NCBI RefSeq assembly: GCF_000520015.2
Contig: NZ_CP007044.2
Location: forward strand, 1,178,001-1,242,000
Source of the DNA: Chania multitudinisentens RB-25
GTDB taxonomy: Bacteria > Pseudomonadota > Gammaproteobacteria > Enterobacterales > Enterobacteriaceae
DNA: 64,000 bases
Direction of reading: 5' to 3'
This document shows positions 63,319 through 64,000 of the stretch, in pieces. The notes beneath the pieces were generated by a model. The model worked only from the letters and a program-made list of their open reading frames with translations, searched no databases and was not told the origin of the DNA. The position numbers and the translations under genes were made by a program. Position 1 is the first letter of the stretch, and every line of letters starts with the position of its first letter.

Positions 63319-63867
63319 TTAAGGATAATCCACGCTAAACTGCACGTTCCCGACCACATTTCCCGGCGTGACAGGGGTGGAACTATTAATACGTGACCAC
63401 CCTACATAGAAGGGGAAATTATTGTCACCAGCCTGCAAGTCATAGGATCTGCTGTCTCCGTTGGTCAAGCCCTTTGGCGTAAAATAAGGAGGATCAGTCA
63501 GATAATTAATTGAGAAGCCAACATTTCCGGCAGCTCCGGGCTGCCCTGTATTATTGAAAGCGAATAATGTGCCGTTATCGTAAGTATTTTTTCCTGTATC
63601 TGTTCCCTCAAACCGGATACGAACCTGATTACTGCTGGCGGGGCAATTACTAATTATAATTGTGAACTTGTCAGCACTGGAGGTACTGCCAGAATTATAA
63701 TTAGATTTTCTGGCTAAGTTCACCGTCTGATTTTTCGAACCTGCATCCAGAGTACAGGTGTTTTCTGTTACCTTGCCGTTGAACTTCATTATGCCATCGG
63801 CGGCCCATAACGGTGAGGCCAGCAGCGTAGTGGCCGCAACGACCAGTAACGTTATTGGTTTTATCAT
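63319..63867 (-). CDS. Fimbrial subunit
   Basis: 182 aa; AAGGAT upstream of the ATG. Signal peptide ending LWA-AD, MKFNGKVTENTCTLD with the first Cys, IISNCPASSNQVRIRFEG with the second, and a C-terminal NVVGNVQFSVDYP. Resembles minor subunits or tip adaptors of type-1-family fimbriae. The 133 bp upstream to the window edge show no complete gene. Confidence 0.88.
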   Translation of the reverse strand: MIKPITLLVVAATTLLASPLWAADGIMKFNGKVTENTCTLDAGSKNQTVNLARKSNYNSGSTSSADKFTIIISNCPASSNQVRIRFEGTDTGKNTYDNGTLFAFNNTGQPGAAGNVGFSINYLTDPPYFTPKGLTNGDSRSYDLQAGDNNFPFYVGWSRINSSTPVTPGNVVGNVQFSVDYP

Positions 63868-64000
63868 CCTGATTATCCTTATTTTTGGTCAGCTAATATT
63901 CCCATATTCAACGCTGTGGAGGGGAATGTAGGGATACTGGTAATAATGGCTCCTGAAATGTACCCATAGATTAAGGTAGCTGAATCACCTATAGGTCACG

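Noticed and set aside
63868..64000. Minus-strand frame ending just upstream of the 63867 pilin as the end of another fimbrial gene
   Set aside because: Only ~38 codons, preceded by an in-frame stop at 63996-63998, with no clear pilin ending.
1..64000. CRISPR arrays, rRNA operons, tRNAs, an integrase or a main T6SS cluster
   Set aside because: None could be recognised in the window; the T6SS-related genes present are orphan hcp and effector-type genes only.

Overview
The window looks like chromosome of a Serratia-type enterobacterium (order Enterobacterales, probably Yersiniaceae). The backbone genes gor, rlmJ, prlC, rsmJ, gdhA, uspA, uspB, pitA and yhiN are full length and close to their E. 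coli counterparts. The accessory content (an Ssp-like subtilisin autotransporter, an aga GalNAc cluster, MR/P- or Pap-like fimbriae) also fits Serratia. No rRNA, tRNA or CRISPR array was seen.

Layout. 1-2902: a 5'-truncated response regulator converges on a hybrid histidine kinase that is translationally coupled to a secreted sulfite-oxidase-fold protein lacking the usual cofactor cysteine. 3169-11925: a glucose-family PTS EIIBC, an adenylosuccinate-lyase-family enzyme, a secreted S8 protease autotransporter with a perfect FNR-type box upstream, a small unknown protein and a PRD/Mga-type regulator. 12046-14089: a radical SAM/SPASM protein overlapping a TIGR04222-like membrane protein with a Cys/Gly-rich tail. 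14286-15638: gor. 15831-26239: the GalNAc locus, comprising a periplasmic alpha-glycosidase, agaY, agaS, agaA, agaF-D-C-V (mannose-family PTS), agaZ and divergent agaR, with recognisable AgaR boxes. 26270-27112: rlmJ.

27334-42083 is an accessory block between rlmJ and prlC, which are direct divergent neighbours in E. coli. It holds a Tlde1-type T6SS effector gene broken by one stop codon with its small membrane partner intact, a rearranged phage remnant (capsid fused to terminase), a DUF4225 protein with a membrane partner, an orphan hcp, an IS110-type transposase fragment, and a tight four-gene operon. That operon encodes a ClpB-like AAA+ ATPase, a radical SAM protein, a 2100-residue zinc-ribbon/pseudokinase/COG1112 helicase/nuclease, and a coiled-coil protein. 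It is the best candidate for an undescribed, probably anti-phage, system.

42380-54210 returns to backbone: prlC-rsmJ, an FGGY sugar kinase, gdhA, uspA, uspB, pitA, yhiN and a VOC protein. 54870-63867 is a fimbrial region: a CS1-like pilin, a LuxR-type regulator, a chaperone-usher operon (pilin, PapH/MrpB-like subunit, usher, chaperone) whose distal subunit has been fused into the chaperone by a deletion, a PapI/FaeA-like regulator across a 1.2-kb AT-rich intergenic region, and two more pilins. Several strong inverted repeats lie in this region.
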